Positions 54,209 through 63,919 of a stretch of 64,000 bases of DNA are shown in pieces (the first letter of the stretch is position 1; each line of letters starts with the position of its first letter). The stretch is taken from assembly GCF_030160015.1 (NCBI RefSeq), contig NZ_BSNN01000008.1, forward strand, positions 248,001-312,000. Reading direction: 5' to 3'. Below the pieces are notes generated by a model, which had not been told where the DNA came from, ran no database searches, and saw only the letters and a program-made list of their open reading frames with translations. The position numbers and the translations under genes are program-made. Origin of the DNA: Amylibacter marinus (lineage in GTDB: Bacteria; Pseudomonadota; Alphaproteobacteria; Rhodobacterales; Rhodobacteraceae).

Positions 54209-55000
54209 ATGATGCGTCAGTTTTTACAAACCGTTTTAGAGCGCCCTATGACGCGCAATTTTATATTGGGCGTCATTGTTTTCAATGCCGCGTTGATGGG
54301 GCTGGAAACATCTAGCCAGATCATGACTCAATTCAGCGGTTTGATCCAGTGGCTAGACCGCGCCTGTATTGCCATTTTCATCGTCGAGATTGTGGCCAAA
54401 TTGATCGTGCAACGCGGCCAATTTTTCCGCGATGGTTGGAATGTTTTTGACTTTCTCATTGTATCGGTGGCTCTTATTCCTGCGGCACAGTCGTTTTCTG
54501 TTTTGCGGGCGCTGCGTGTTTTGCGGGTGTTTCGTGTTTTGTCGGCGGCACCGCGTCTGCGCCGTGTGGTAGAGGGATTTGTCACCGCCCTGCCGGGAAT
54601 GGCGTCTGTTTTTCTGCTCATGGCGATTATATTTTATATCTCTTCTGTTATGGCCACAAATTTGTTTGGGCAGGCCTTCCCAGACTGGTTTGGCAACCTT
54701 GGGCGTTCTGCATATTCCCTGTTCCAGATCATGACCCTTGAAAGTTGGTCGATGGGGATCGTGCGCCCTGTGATGGAATTATACCCATTGGCATGGGCGT
54801 TTTTCGTACCCTTTATTTTGGCCACCACCTTTGCTGTGGTGAATCTATTGGTTGGTTTGATTGTGAATTCAATGGCCTCGGCCCATAGCGAAGAAGAGGA
54901 TGCCCGCACCGATGATTACCGCGATCAAGTGTTGGAGCGTCTTTCAGCAATCGAGACCCGCCTTAGCGAGGCGCAGGGAAAGAATTCTACCACCAAGTAG
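54209..55000 (+). CDS. Bacterial voltage-gated sodium channel (NaChBac family)
   Basis: A 263-residue, six-helix ion channel. S4 at about residues 97-121 has regularly spaced arginines (R100, R103, R106, R109). The pore has the selectivity filter TLESWSM (residues 176-182), the same as in crystallised NavAb/NavMs-type channels and characteristic of sodium rather than potassium selectivity. The C-terminal tail after S6 is acidic and ends in a coiled coil (about 230-258), as needed for tetramers. In bacteria these channels may serve sodium homeostasis, pH response, motility or chemotaxis. It is placed between capsule precursor genes without a known functional link. Confidence 0.9.
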   Translation: MMRQFLQTVLERPMTRNFILGVIVFNAALMGLETSSQIMTQFSGLIQWLDRACIAIFIVEIVAKLIVQRGQFFRDGWNVFDFLIVSVALIPAAQSFSVLRALRVLRVFRVLSAAPRLRRVVEGFVTALPGMASVFLLMAIIFYISSVMATNLFGQAFPDWFGNLGRSAYSLFQIMTLESWSMGIVRPVMELYPLAWAFFVPFILATTFAVVNLLVGLIVNSMASAHSEEEDARTDDYRDQVLERLSAIETRLSEAQGKNSTTK

Positions 55001-55069
55001 CCCAGTAACCCTTGCGTCATTTGTGGCGCGCGCCTATGGTTTTTCAGCCGCTAAAATAGTTCGGATCAT

Positions 55070-55963
55070 ATGAAACAAAAAATTACCAAAGCCGTCTTTC
55101 CCGTTGCAGGATTGGGCACACGTTTTTTGCCAGCAACCAAATCTATCCCAAAAGAGCTGTTGCCTCTGGTTGATCGTCCTTTGGTGCAATATGCCGTAGA
55201 CGAGGCGCGTGAGGCGGGGATCGAGGATTTCGTTTTTGTCAGTGCGCGCGGGAAAACCGCCATGGCGGATTACTTTGATCGCTATCCTTTGCTGGAACAA
55301 ATCCTGCGCGATGACGGCAAGGATGCCCTGCTGGAACGCTTGGAGGCCTCAAATATTTCCAGTGGATCAATTGCCTATGTACGACAAGGAGAGCCGCTGG
55401 GATTGGGCCATGCTGTGGCCTGCGCGCGTAAATTTGTAGCGGATGACGAGTATTTTGCCGTGGTTTTACCCGATGATGTTGTGCAGGCCCAGCCGGGCTG
55501 TTTGGCCCAGATGGTTAAAGAGTGGGAAAAATCCCCCGCCAATATTGTCGGCACCATGGAAGTGGCCGCCGACAAAACCGACCAATACGGTATTCTCGAT
55601 GCGGATTGCGATGGGCAAAGACTGTTGCGCGCTCGCGGATTGGTTGAAAAACCGGCCCAAGATGTAGCGCCTTCAAATATGGCGGTTATCGGCCGCTATC
55701 TGCTAAGCCCTTCGATTATGGCCCGCTTGTGTGTCCAAGAACCTGGCGTAGGTGGTGAAATCCAGCTAACGGATGCCATCAATGCCGAGGCCCATGCTAT
55801 GGGCAATGTCTATGGGTTTCGTTTTTCAGGGCAACGCTATGATTGTGGATCGAAAATTGGCTATCTACAGGCGACAATTAAATACGGGTTACAACGCGAT
55901 AGCCTACGTCCGGAGATGCTGGCTTTTATGAAAGATGCCATTGCTGAACACGAGGGGACATAG
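55070..55963 (+). CDS. galU: UTP-glucose-1-phosphate uridylyltransferase
   Basis: GalU makes UDP-glucose from UTP and glucose-1-phosphate. The 297-residue protein has the nucleotide-binding [20 protein letters not shown] motif (residues 16-35), [29 protein letters not shown] and the C-terminal [10 protein letters not shown] and [16 protein letters not shown]. The stop is one base from the ugd start, so both genes form a unit that makes UDP-glucuronate. Confidence 0.96.
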   Translation: MKQKITKAVFPVAGLGTRFLPATKSIPKELLPLVDRPLVQYAVDEAREAGIEDFVFVSARGKTAMADYFDRYPLLEQILRDDGKDALLERLEASNISSGSIAYVRQGEPLGLGHAVACARKFVADDEYFAVVLPDDVVQAQPGCLAQMVKEWEKSPANIVGTMEVAADKTDQYGILDADCDGQRLLRARGLVEKPAQDVAPSNMAVIGRYLLSPSIMARLCVQEPGVGGEIQLTDAINAEAHAMGNVYGFRFSGQRYDCGSKIGYLQATIKYGLQRDSLRPEMLAFMKDAIAEHEGT

Positions 55964-55964
55964 C

Positions 55965-57131
55965 ATGAAGATCGCAGTTGTTGGTGTTGGCTACGTTGGA
56001 CTATCGATAAGCATTCTATTATCGCGGAAAGAGCAAGTCGTTGCCTATGACTTAGACCCCCAAAAGGTCGAAATGATCAATGCAGGCATCTCGCCGATTG
56101 TTGATGCAGAGGCCAGTGAGTTATTGGCCTCGGGCACGCTAAATCTAAGTGCAACTACCGATCCCGAGACGGCCTATGAAGGCGCAGATTATGTGGTGAT
56201 TGCCACCCCTACAAATTACAATCCGAAAACCAACGAATTTGACACTAACAGCGTCGAACAGGTGGCAGCGGCCGCAATAGCGCGGAACCCTGAGGCCCTG
56301 ATTGTTATAAAATCTACTGTCCCTGTTGGGTTTACCAATGGTCTGCGCGAGAGGCTAGGCCACCAGAACATCGTCTTTAGTCCAGAATTCCTGCGCGAAG
56401 GGCGCGCGGTGCATGACAATCTATATCCCAGCCGTATTGTGATCGGTGGTCACGATAAGAGGGCACAGGGTTTTGCATCCCTATTGGATACCGCGGCCGA
56501 AGCGGACAACATCACCATTTTGCACACCGATTCAAACGAGGCCGAGGCGATCAAGCTGTTTGCGAATACATTCTTGGCAATGCGTGTGGCCTATGTAAAC
56601 GAGCTGGATTCCTATGCCATGAGCCACGGCATGGACACCGCCCAAATCATCGAAGGCATTGGCCTAGATCCGCGCATTGGCAACCATTACAACAACCCCT
56701 CCTTTGGGTATGGCGGTTATTGCCTGCCCAAGGATACCAAGCAATTGCTGGCCAATTACTCTGCTGTGCCGCAAAATCTAATCCGCGCGATCGTCGATGC
56801 AAACACCACCCGCAAGGATTTCATCGCCGATCAAGTAATCGCCCGTAGCCCTCAAACCGTGGGCGTGTATCGATTGGCGATGAAGGCCGATTCCGATAAT
56901 TTCCGCCAATCTTCTGTTCAGGGAATTATGAAACGGATCAAAGCCAAGGGTATTGAAGTCGTCGTTTACGAGCCAAATTTTGAGGGGGATGCGTTTTTTG
57001 GTTCTCGGGTAACCAAGGACCTGCACCAATTTAAAGCGGGATGCGATTTGGTCATCGCCAATCGGCGCCATGCAGATTTAGCGGACATAGAACATAAGCT
57101 ATTTACCCGAGATTTATTTGGCGTAGACTAG
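55965..57131 (+). CDS. ugd: UDP-glucose 6-dehydrogenase
   Basis: Ugd oxidises UDP-glucose to UDP-glucuronate with two NAD+. The 388-residue protein begins with the Rossmann motif [15 protein letters not shown], has [12 protein letters not shown], and [15 protein letters not shown] with the catalytic cysteine near residue 253. ATG 55965 is preceded by GAGGGG within galU's end; a longer frame from 55935 overlaps galU and is unlikely. UDP-glucuronate is a common building block of acidic capsules, so the gene fits the capsule locus. It is the last gene before the amino-acid transporter. Confidence 0.94.
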   Translation: MKIAVVGVGYVGLSISILLSRKEQVVAYDLDPQKVEMINAGISPIVDAEASELLASGTLNLSATTDPETAYEGADYVVIATPTNYNPKTNEFDTNSVEQVAAAAIARNPEALIVIKSTVPVGFTNGLRERLGHQNIVFSPEFLREGRAVHDNLYPSRIVIGGHDKRAQGFASLLDTAAEADNITILHTDSNEAEAIKLFANTFLAMRVAYVNELDSYAMSHGMDTAQIIEGIGLDPRIGNHYNNPSFGYGGYCLPKDTKQLLANYSAVPQNLIRAIVDANTTRKDFIADQVIARSPQTVGVYRLAMKADSDNFRQSSVQGIMKRIKAKGIEVVVYEPNFEGDAFFGSRVTKDLHQFKAGCDLVIANRRHADLADIEHKLFTRDLFGVD

Positions 57132-57182
57132 TACACCAGCCCCTGATTGCGGCGCTAGAATGTTCGGGTATCGCGACCGTGC

Positions 57183-57199
57183 GTCACGATTGACGTGAC
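57183..57199. promoter_or_regulatory. Inverted repeat upstream of the amino-acid ABC operon, candidate operator
   Basis: GTCACG-ATTGA-CGTGAC is a perfect dyad with six-base arms, 43 bases before the start of the ABC ATPase gene. The size and position fit a dimeric regulator site; the regulator is unknown. Confidence 0.45.
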
Positions 57200-57241
57200 A
57201 TTGGATCACCGTCTAGTCTGAGCATAGGAAAATTGGATTAT

Positions 57242-58015
57242 ATGCAAGATACTCATCACACCCTAGTTGCGGAAAACATTCACAAAAGCTTTGGTAGCTT
57301 GAAGGTTCTAAAGGGCATTTCGTTGCGTGCAAACAAGGGGGATGTAATTTCCATCCTTGGCAGTTCTGGTTCTGGCAAGAGCACCTTTCTGCGATGCATT
57401 AATTTTTTGGAAACCCCTGATCAGGGCAAAATATTCCTTGATGGCGAAGAGGTGATCCTGAATACGGATCGCAAGGGGCGGCTTTTAGGGGCCAATCCTG
57501 CGCAAATCCAGCGTATGCGCAGCCAGCTGGGCATGGTTTTTCAAGGGTTTAACCTGTGGTCTCATATGAGCGTTTTGCAAAACGTCATGGAGGCGCCAAT
57601 TCAGGTGCTAAAGGTCAGCAAGGAAGAGGCCCATGAGCGCGCCATGCGCTATTTGGGAAAGGTCGGCATACCGCATAAGGCGGATGCCTTTCCCAGCCAA
57701 TTGTCTGGTGGGCAACAACAACGCGTTGCCATTGCCCGCGCCCTTGCTATGGAGCCTAAGGCGCTGTTGTTTGATGAACCAACCAGCGCGCTTGACCCTG
57801 AATTGGTGGGCGAAGTGCTAAAAGTTATGAAAGATTTGGCCGCTGAAGGGCGGACAATGATTGTCGTGACCCATGAAATGGGGTTCGCACGTGAAGTATC
57901 CGACCGAGTTGTGTTTTTGCATCAAGGTCAGGTCGAAGAAGAAGGCACCCCCGAAGAGGTGTTTGAAAATGCTAAATCCGAGCGCTGCCGCGCCTTTCTG
58001 GCCAGCTCGCTTTAA
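57242..58015 (+). CDS. Polar amino-acid ABC transporter ATP-binding protein (HisP-like)
   Basis: A 257-residue ABC ATPase. Walker A is [19 protein letters not shown], the signature [18 protein letters not shown], Walker [19 protein letters not shown] and the H-loop [12 protein letters not shown]. The insertion between Walker A and Q-loop ([21 protein letters not shown]) is typical of HisP/ArgT-linked ATPases for basic amino acids or opines. ATG 57242 is used; a TTG three codons earlier is possible. It is the first gene of a four-gene importer. Confidence 0.9.
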   Translation: MQDTHHTLVAENIHKSFGSLKVLKGISLRANKGDVISILGSSGSGKSTFLRCINFLETPDQGKIFLDGEEVILNTDRKGRLLGANPAQIQRMRSQLGMVFQGFNLWSHMSVLQNVMEAPIQVLKVSKEEAHERAMRYLGKVGIPHKADAFPSQLSGGQQQRVAIARALAMEPKALLFDEPTSALDPELVGEVLKVMKDLAAEGRTMIVVTHEMGFAREVSDRVVFLHQGQVEEEGTPEEVFENAKSERCRAFLASSL

Positions 58016-58031
58016 CCAACTGGAGAGACTA

Positions 58032-58769
58032 ATGACATTTACAAAACTATTAACTGGTGCCGCTCTGATGGTGGCTGTTGCTGGATCGGCCCATGCAGAG
58101 GGTAAAACCATTCGCATGGGTACAGAGGGCGCCTATGCTCCGTTTAATTTCGTAAACGATGCGGGCGAGATAGATGGGTTTGAGCGCGCGGTTGGCGACG
58201 AGCTGTGCAAGCGCGCAAAACTGACCTGTACATGGGTGACAAACGAGTGGGATAGCATTATTCCAAATCTGACCGCGGGCAATTACGACACCATTATCGC
58301 GGGTATGTCCATCACCGCAGAGCGCGACGAAGTTATTGATTTCACATCTGAATACTTCCCACCGGACCCTTCTGCATATGTTGCATTGGCTGGCGCTGAT
58401 GTGTCTGCAACCAAGGGCACAGTTGCCGCCCAAACCGCAACGATCCAAGCCGGCTATGTCGCCAGCAGCGGCGCCACAGTAGTGGAATTTGCCACCCCCG
58501 AGGAAACAGTTGCCGCCGTGCGCAATGGTGAGGCCGATGCGGTATTGGCCGATCATGCTTTCTTGAACGATATCGTGAAAGAATCTGGTGGTGAGTTGAT
58601 TTTCATTGGTGATGAAGTTGCCCTTGGTGGTGGCGTTGGCATGGGTGTACGCGAAAGCGATACCGAGCTGAAGGCGATGATGAACGAGGCCATTGCCTCC
58701 ATGAAGGCCGATGGCACATTATCTGCCTTGATCGCTGAATGGTTCGATGGGCGCATGGTTAAATACTAA
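58032..58769 (+). CDS. Polar amino-acid ABC transporter substrate-binding protein
   Basis: A 245-residue type II periplasmic binding protein of the HisJ/LAO family. It has a signal peptide ending AHA (about residue 22), then KTIRMGTEGAYAPFNFVNDAGEIDGFE, VTNEWDSIIPNLTAGNYDTIIAGMSIT and ERDEVIDFTSEYF. Family members bind histidine, lysine, arginine, ornithine or octopine; the specificity cannot be read here. GGAGAG precedes the ATG. A hairpin after the stop (58788-58814) separates it from the permease genes. Confidence 0.9.
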   Translation: MTFTKLLTGAALMVAVAGSAHAEGKTIRMGTEGAYAPFNFVNDAGEIDGFERAVGDELCKRAKLTCTWVTNEWDSIIPNLTAGNYDTIIAGMSITAERDEVIDFTSEYFPPDPSAYVALAGADVSATKGTVAAQTATIQAGYVASSGATVVEFATPEETVAAVRNGEADAVLADHAFLNDIVKESGGELIFIGDEVALGGGVGMGVRESDTELKAMMNEAIASMKADGTLSALIAEWFDGRMVKY

Positions 58770-58787
58770 GTTCTGAATTTGAAATTG

Positions 58788-58814
58788 GTGGGGCATTATA
58801 TATGCCCCACTTTT
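58788..58814 (+). terminator. Intra-operon stem-loop after the amino-acid binding protein gene
   Basis: GTGGGGCAT pairs with ATGCCCCAC (nine pairs, loop TATAT) and is followed by TTTT. It is a likely partial terminator setting the binding protein above the permeases. Confidence 0.78.
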
Positions 58815-58827
58815 CCGAGGCACGCTA

Positions 58828-59691
58828 ATGTTTGAATATTGCGCCGACCCAAAAATACTAGAGGGCTTTCAGTGGTGGTCTTGTTACCTAACCACCGTGA
58901 AGCACATGAATTTTTATACCAGCTTTTTAGTTGTATTCGCCCTGTTGGCAGCCACCGTTCCGATTATTTTGGTGTTCGGGTTTGCGGGCGCAATAGCGCG
59001 GCGTTCTAGGTTTGCCCCCCTGCGTTGGCTGGGGTGGATATATACATCGATGGTACGCGGTGTGCCGGATATCATTTTCTTTCTTTTCGTACCGATCGCA
59101 ATGGATCAGGGCATCGAGTATCTACGCCATCAGGTTAAATGTTCGGATTGGGCAGAACCGATCCGTCAGGGAAACGATTTTGTAGTCTGTGCCGCGGCAA
59201 AAATGCCCCTAAGCATTTCGCCTAATTGGGTTCACGAAACCTATGGGTTTTTCCTAGCTGCATTGGCTTTTGCCATTGTTTTTGGCGCATTTGCCGCCAA
59301 TACCATTCACGGAGCGTTGGGCGCGGTACCTCATGCTCAGCTTGAAACAGCCGCCGCCTATGGTATGTCGCGTAGGCAGGTATTTCGTCGTATTCAACTG
59401 CCGCAGATGTGGGTATATGCCCTGCCCGGTCTGTCAAATCTATGGATGATCTTGATAAAGGCCACGCCTCTGTTGTTTTTGCTTGGGGTCGAGGATATTG
59501 TCTATTGGGCCCGTGAATTAGGCGGCACCAAGACCTCGCGCTTTGCATACCCGCATCCAGATTGGCGGTTGGGATATTTTCTGGTTTTGATGGTGTTTTA
59601 TTTGGGTCTTGCGTGGGTCAGCGAAGTATTTTTTGAACGAATGATGAAGCGCCTAACACAGGCGCGTGGCATGAGCGAGGCCACGCAATGA
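58828..59691 (+). CDS. Polar amino-acid ABC transporter permease (HisQ-like)
   Basis: A 287-residue inner-membrane permease. The EAA loop is LETAAAYGMSRRQVFRRIQLPQMWVYALPGL near residue 170. A hydrophilic insert with two cysteines (about residues 98-125) lies between helices, longer than in enteric HisQ, as seen in related permeases of this group. It overlaps the second permease by four bases, forming the expected heterodimer. Confidence 0.87.
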   Translation: MFEYCADPKILEGFQWWSCYLTTVKHMNFYTSFLVVFALLAATVPIILVFGFAGAIARRSRFAPLRWLGWIYTSMVRGVPDIIFFLFVPIAMDQGIEYLRHQVKCSDWAEPIRQGNDFVVCAAAKMPLSISPNWVHETYGFFLAALAFAIVFGAFAANTIHGALGAVPHAQLETAAAYGMSRRQVFRRIQLPQMWVYALPGLSNLWMILIKATPLLFLLGVEDIVYWARELGGTKTSRFAYPHPDWRLGYFLVLMVFYLGLAWVSEVFFERMMKRLTQARGMSEATQ

Positions 59692-60479
59692 GCTGTGTAC
59701 AGACATTTGCGGATTACGGATTTCGCGCGCTGGGGATTGGCGAACGCGCCCTACCCAAGACCGATATCACCCTGTGCGAACAGGTTGTTTTGATCGGGTC
59801 GGGGATGTTTTGGAATATCTATTTCGCCCTGCTTGCGTTGCTGTTAGGATTCGTTGCGGCATCTTTGGTGGCCTTTGCCCGCAATAGCACGCGGGCGATT
59901 TTATGGCGTCCAGCGGCGATATTTATATTCATCCTACGGGGATCACCGCTGTTTTTACAGTTTTTCCTGATTTACGAGACATTCGTTCTGTTGCCAAAGG
60001 TTGGGTTTGACTTGAACCTTGGGTTTGTGGACATCACTGTCGAAACCCGGTGGCTGACCCGGGCATGGCTGGGGGCGCTAATTGTACTATTTCTAAACAC
60101 CACCGCCTATACCGCCCAAATTTTTTATGGTGCCTTGCGATCTGTCCCCAAGGGAGAAATAGAGGCAGCCCTTGCCATGGGGATGACCCCTAACCAGATT
60201 AATCGGCGCATTATTTGGCCCACAATGTTGCGCCTTGCCTGGCCCAGCTATACCAACGAGGCGATTTTTCTGTTCCATGCCACTGCGCTGGTGTTTTTCA
60301 GCAGCTTCCCTGCGTGGCAGCAAAAGGGTGATGCGCTGTATTATGCCAGCTATTTCGCGGACAAGACCTTTAATCCATTTGTGCCCTATCCGATCATTGC
60401 CGTATTCTTCATTGCCTTCACGCTGTTGATTATTTTGATTTTTGGGTTTTTCCAACGACGTCTGAATCGGCACCTGTAG
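59688..60479 (+). CDS. Polar amino-acid ABC transporter permease (HisM-like)
   Basis: A 263-residue second permease with the EAA loop EIEAALAMGMTPNQINRRIIWPTMLRLAWPS near residue 152 and FIFILRGSPLFLQFFLIYE typical of HisM. It closes the importer operon. The next gene, fnrL, begins 66 bases downstream and is probably separately controlled. Confidence 0.88.
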   Translation: MSCVQTFADYGFRALGIGERALPKTDITLCEQVVLIGSGMFWNIYFALLALLLGFVAASLVAFARNSTRAILWRPAAIFIFILRGSPLFLQFFLIYETFVLLPKVGFDLNLGFVDITVETRWLTRAWLGALIVLFLNTTAYTAQIFYGALRSVPKGEIEAALAMGMTPNQINRRIIWPTMLRLAWPSYTNEAIFLFHATALVFFSSFPAWQQKGDALYYASYFADKTFNPFVPYPIIAVFFIAFTLLIILIFGFFQRRLNRHL

Positions 60480-60545
60480 GCACTAGTTGCTAAGGCTCGA
60501 TAGCTGTTCTTCCTTGCGCTTTGTGCAATAATTACCCATGGTCGA

Positions 60546-61289
60546 ATGATGCACAGTGCCTCACAGACCCCAAATTTATCCGCATTCAATTGTTGTAATT
60601 GCCCGATACAGAAACGGGCGGTTTGCGCCTATTGTGATAACAGCGAATTGTTGGTGCTGGGTTCGATGAAAAGCTATAAGACCTATCCTGCAGGCACCTC
60701 GATTGTTCGCGCGGGAGATCCATTAGATTTCGTGGGATCCGTAGTACAGGGTGTTGCCAGCCTATCCCAAACGATGGAGGACGGGCGGCGCCAAATGGTG
60801 GGGCTATTGTTGCCCAGCGATTTTGTGGGCCGCCCTGGGCGCGCGATGGCCAAGTTTGATGTTGAGGCGACATCAGAGGTCATTCTGTGCCAGTTTAACC
60901 GCGCACCATTCGAGAGGTTCCTGCATGCCACCCCGCATCTGCACGAGCGCATGTTGGAAATGGCGTTGGATGAATTAGATGCGGCGCGGGAATGGATGCT
61001 CTTGCTGGGGCGCAAAACAGCCCGGGAAAAAATCGCCAGCCTATTGCTGATCGTAGCCAAACGCCAGAACGCCGCCCCCGTGCTTGACGGGATTGGTATG
61101 GTTAAATTCGATCTAAACCTGACCCGAGAGGCCATGGCCGATTATCTGGGCCTAACGCTGGAAACCGTTAGCCGCCAGATAAATGCGCTGAAAAAAGATG
61201 GGATCATTCAATTGGAAAAAAAACGCCAAATCTGTGTGAACAACATTGATCAGTTACGCGCAGAAACCGGCACCGATTTCGAGGGCTAG
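60546..61289 (+). CDS. fnrL: FnrL-type oxygen-responsive transcriptional regulator
   Basis: A 247-residue Crp/Fnr regulator. The N-terminus has the cluster-binding cysteines (C16/C17, C19, C27, C30) and C115 in the sensor domain, consistent with an oxygen-labile [4Fe-4S] cluster. TMEDGRRQMVGLLLPSDFVGRPGR is a family hallmark, and the DNA-binding helix is REAMADYLGLTLETVSRQINALKKDG. In Rhodobacter relatives FnrL activates cbb3 oxidase, haem and other microaerobic genes. A matching FNR box lies between it and ccoN. Two adjacent ATGs (60546, 60549) could be used. Confidence 0.93.
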   Translation: MMHSASQTPNLSAFNCCNCPIQKRAVCAYCDNSELLVLGSMKSYKTYPAGTSIVRAGDPLDFVGSVVQGVASLSQTMEDGRRQMVGLLLPSDFVGRPGRAMAKFDVEATSEVILCQFNRAPFERFLHATPHLHERMLEMALDELDAAREWMLLLGRKTAREKIASLLLIVAKRQNAAPVLDGIGMVKFDLNLTREAMADYLGLTLETVSRQINALKKDGIIQLEKKRQICVNNIDQLRAETGTDFEG

Positions 61290-61323
61290 GTGCCGCAGGT
61301 CAGCCCATAAATATTTTTAAAAA

Positions 61324-61337
61324 TTGATCTAGGTCAA
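61324..61337. promoter_or_regulatory. FNR box upstream of ccoN
   Basis: TTGAT-CTAG-GTCAA matches the consensus TTGAT-N4-ATCAA with one mismatch. Its centre is about 66 bases before the ccoN ATG, compatible with a class II activator position. Binding by the neighbouring FnrL would activate the oxidase genes at low oxygen. Confidence 0.75.
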
Positions 61338-61396
61338 AGATCAGAGATCAAAACGCGCGCATTTAACCTGTAGAACAGGAAAATGGGGCCCGCGTT

Positions 61397-62989
61397 ATGG
61401 ACGTACTCAAGATAGTATTTTTTGCCTTTGTGGCACTTATTGCGGCGATGGCCGCTAGTTTCGGATTAGATCAAGCCTATATTCTACATGCGCTGATCAT
61501 CATGGCTGTGGCCTTTTATTTGTTTCTGCGCGCTGTTCGTCAATTTGGCGAACCGGCCCCAGTTGTTGGTACAGGATACCAAGATGATGTGGTACGCGCT
61601 GGGGTGATTGCCACGGCGTTTTGGGGTGTTGTTGGTTTTCTGGTTGGGGTTTTTATCGCGTTTCAGCTGGCGTTTCCTGCCCTCAATTTTGATTTGCCTT
61701 TCACAACATTTGGGCGCGTACGCCCGTTGCATACATCGGCGGTAATCTTTGCGTTTGGTGGCAATGCACTGATCGCCACATCCTTTTACATTGTGCAACG
61801 CACCTGTGCCGCGCGCCTTTGGGGGGGGAACCTGTCGTGGTTTGTATTCTGGGGGTATCAGCTGTTTATCGTATTAGCTGCCACTGGCTATCTACTGGGC
61901 GCGACGCAATCCAAGGAATACGCCGAGCCAGAATGGTATGTTGATATTTGGCTAACGCTGGTTTGGGTGGCCTATCTAGCGGTATTTATGGGTACAATTA
62001 TTAAACGCAAAGAACCTCATATCTATGTGGCCAACTGGTTCTTCCTGTCCTTCATCGTTACTGTGGCAATGCTGCATTTGGTAAATAACCTAAGCCTGCC
62101 CGTCTCGATCTATGGCTCAAAATCGGTACAGCTGTTTAGCGGTGTGCAGGATGCGCTGACCCAATGGTGGTATGGGCACAATGCGGTTGGTTTTTTCCTG
62201 ACCTCGGGCTTTCTGGGTATGATGTATTATTTTGTGCCCAAGCAAACCGGAAAACCGGTTTTTAGTTACAAATTATCCATCATCCATTTTTGGTCATTGA
62301 CGTTCATGTACATCTGGGCGGGGCCACATCACCTACATTACACCGCCCTGCCGGATTGGGCGCAGACCTTGGGGATGGTGTTTTCGCTGATGCTATGGAT
62401 GCCCAGCTGGGGTGGCATGATCAATGGGTTGATGACCCTGAACGGCGCTTGGGACAAGCTGCGCACCGATCCGGTACTGCGGATGATGGTCATCAGCCTT
62501 GCATTTTATGGCATGTCCACGTTCGAGGGGCCTTTGATGTCTATCAAGGTGGTGAATTCGCTATCGCATTACACGGACTGGACCATTGGCCATGTGCATT
62601 CAGGGGCCTTGGGTTGGAATGGGATGATTACATTTGGTGCGCTGTATTTTCTGGTACCCAAGCTATGGCACCGCGAACGTCTATATAGCGACACCATGGT
62701 CAGCTGGCATTTTTGGTTGGCGACCATTGGCATCGTTTTCTATGCGGCCTCCATGTGGGTAACTGGAATTATGGAGGGGCTGATGTGGCGAGAGGTAGAT
62801 GCCCAAGGGTTCTTGGTGAATTCTTTTGCGGATACTGTTTCGGCCAAGTTCCCCATGTATGTGGTGCGCGGTCTGGGTGGGGTGATGTATCTGGCGGGTG
62901 CTATCATCATGTGCGTCAACCTGTGGTTAACGGCCACAGGTGCGCGCCGCGATACCCCCCATGCCGCCATGGCCATAGCCGCAGAATAG
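61397..62989 (+). CDS. ccoN: cbb3-type cytochrome c oxidase subunit I
   Basis: The catalytic haem-copper subunit of the high-affinity oxidase, 530 residues with 12 or more helices. Copper-B and haem ligands are visible: [11 protein letters not shown] with the tyrosine-containing helix [20 protein letters not shown], and [12 protein letters not shown] near residue 400. [15 protein letters not shown] carries the low-spin haem histidine. It reduces oxygen at very low concentration and pumps protons. It follows an FNR box and is first in ccoNOQP. Confidence 0.96.
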   Translation: MDVLKIVFFAFVALIAAMAASFGLDQAYILHALIIMAVAFYLFLRAVRQFGEPAPVVGTGYQDDVVRAGVIATAFWGVVGFLVGVFIAFQLAFPALNFDLPFTTFGRVRPLHTSAVIFAFGGNALIATSFYIVQRTCAARLWGGNLSWFVFWGYQLFIVLAATGYLLGATQSKEYAEPEWYVDIWLTLVWVAYLAVFMGTIIKRKEPHIYVANWFFLSFIVTVAMLHLVNNLSLPVSIYGSKSVQLFSGVQDALTQWWYGHNAVGFFLTSGFLGMMYYFVPKQTGKPVFSYKLSIIHFWSLTFMYIWAGPHHLHYTALPDWAQTLGMVFSLMLWMPSWGGMINGLMTLNGAWDKLRTDPVLRMMVISLAFYGMSTFEGPLMSIKVVNSLSHYTDWTIGHVHSGALGWNGMITFGALYFLVPKLWHRERLYSDTMVSWHFWLATIGIVFYAASMWVTGIMEGLMWREVDAQGFLVNSFADTVSAKFPMYVVRGLGGVMYLAGAIIMCVNLWLTATGARRDTPHAAMAIAAE

Positions 62990-62998
62990 GAGCGAGAA

Positions 62999-63724
62999 AT
63001 GTCATTTCTAAAGCATCATAAGAAAATCGAAACACGCGCAACCCTTTTGTTGGTTCTGAGCCTTGTTGTTGTATCCATCGGCGGGATTGTGGAAATCGCC
63101 CCGTTATTTTATCTGGAGAACACCATCGAGAAGGTGAAGGGTATGCGTCCCTATTCACCACTAGAGCTGGCCGGGCGCAATATTTACATCCGAGAGGGGT
63201 GCTATACCTGCCACAGCCAAATGATCCGCCCCCTGCGCGACGAGGTCGAGCGCTATGGGCATTATTCTTTGGCCGTTGAAAGTGTCTATGATCACCCGTT
63301 TCAGTGGGGATCAAAGCGCACAGGCCCCGATTTAGCCCGCGTGGGGGGGCGATATTCCGATGAATGGCATGTTGATCACTTGATCAATCCACGCGCAGTT
63401 GTCCCCGAGAGCATCATGCCAAACTATGCCTTCCTAATGGATACGAAGATCAAGCCGGAAACCGCCCGCCCGCTCCTGCTGGCCAATGCCCGCGTTGGTG
63501 TACCCTATAGCGCGGATATGTTGGAACATGCCGCCGCTGACCTAAAGGTTCAGGTTGATATCGATGGCGATTGGGAAGAAATGGTTGCCCGTTATCCCAA
63601 GGCACAGGTGCGTAACTTTGATGGTCAACCACAGATTACCGAGATGGATGCGCTGGTGGCCTACTTGCAGATGCTGGGCACACTAGTGGATTTCTCGACA
63701 TTTAAACCAGACGCCAGCAGATAG
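62999..63724 (+). CDS. ccoO: cbb3-type cytochrome c oxidase subunit II (mono-haem)
   Basis: A 241-residue protein with one N-terminal membrane helix (about residues 13-34) and a periplasmic c-type cytochrome domain. The haem motif is [14 protein letters not shown] near residue 65 and the axial methionine is probably in [10 protein letters not shown]. It passes electrons from CcoP to CcoN. GGAG lies before the ATG; the gap to ccoN is nine bases. Confidence 0.95.
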   Translation: MSFLKHHKKIETRATLLLVLSLVVVSIGGIVEIAPLFYLENTIEKVKGMRPYSPLELAGRNIYIREGCYTCHSQMIRPLRDEVERYGHYSLAVESVYDHPFQWGSKRTGPDLARVGGRYSDEWHVDHLINPRAVVPESIMPNYAFLMDTKIKPETARPLLLANARVGVPYSADMLEHAAADLKVQVDIDGDWEEMVARYPKAQVRNFDGQPQITEMDALVAYLQMLGTLVDFSTFKPDASR

Positions 63725-63733
63725 GATTACCCA

Positions 63734-63919
63734 ATGGATACCTACTCAATTTTTCGCGAATTCGCAGATAGCTGGGGCCTGTTGGCAATGATGGGCTTCT
63801 TTGTTGGGGCGGTGCTGATGGTCCTGCGACCTAGTGCAAGGCGCATGCACCAAGATGCCGCAGAGATCCCGCTGCGCGATGATCGGCCAATAGATAATCA
63901 GGAGCCATACAATGAGTAA
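63734..63919 (+). CDS. ccoQ: cbb3-type oxidase assembly/stability subunit CcoQ
   Basis: A 61-residue single-helix protein (helix about residues 13-32, WGLLAMMGFFVGAVLMVLRPS) with a polar C-terminal tail. CcoQ stabilises the complex. It lies in the normal place and its end overlaps ccoP by eight bases. Confidence 0.88.
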   Translation: MDTYSIFREFADSWGLLAMMGFFVGAVLMVLRPSARRMHQDAAEIPLRDDRPIDNQEPYNE

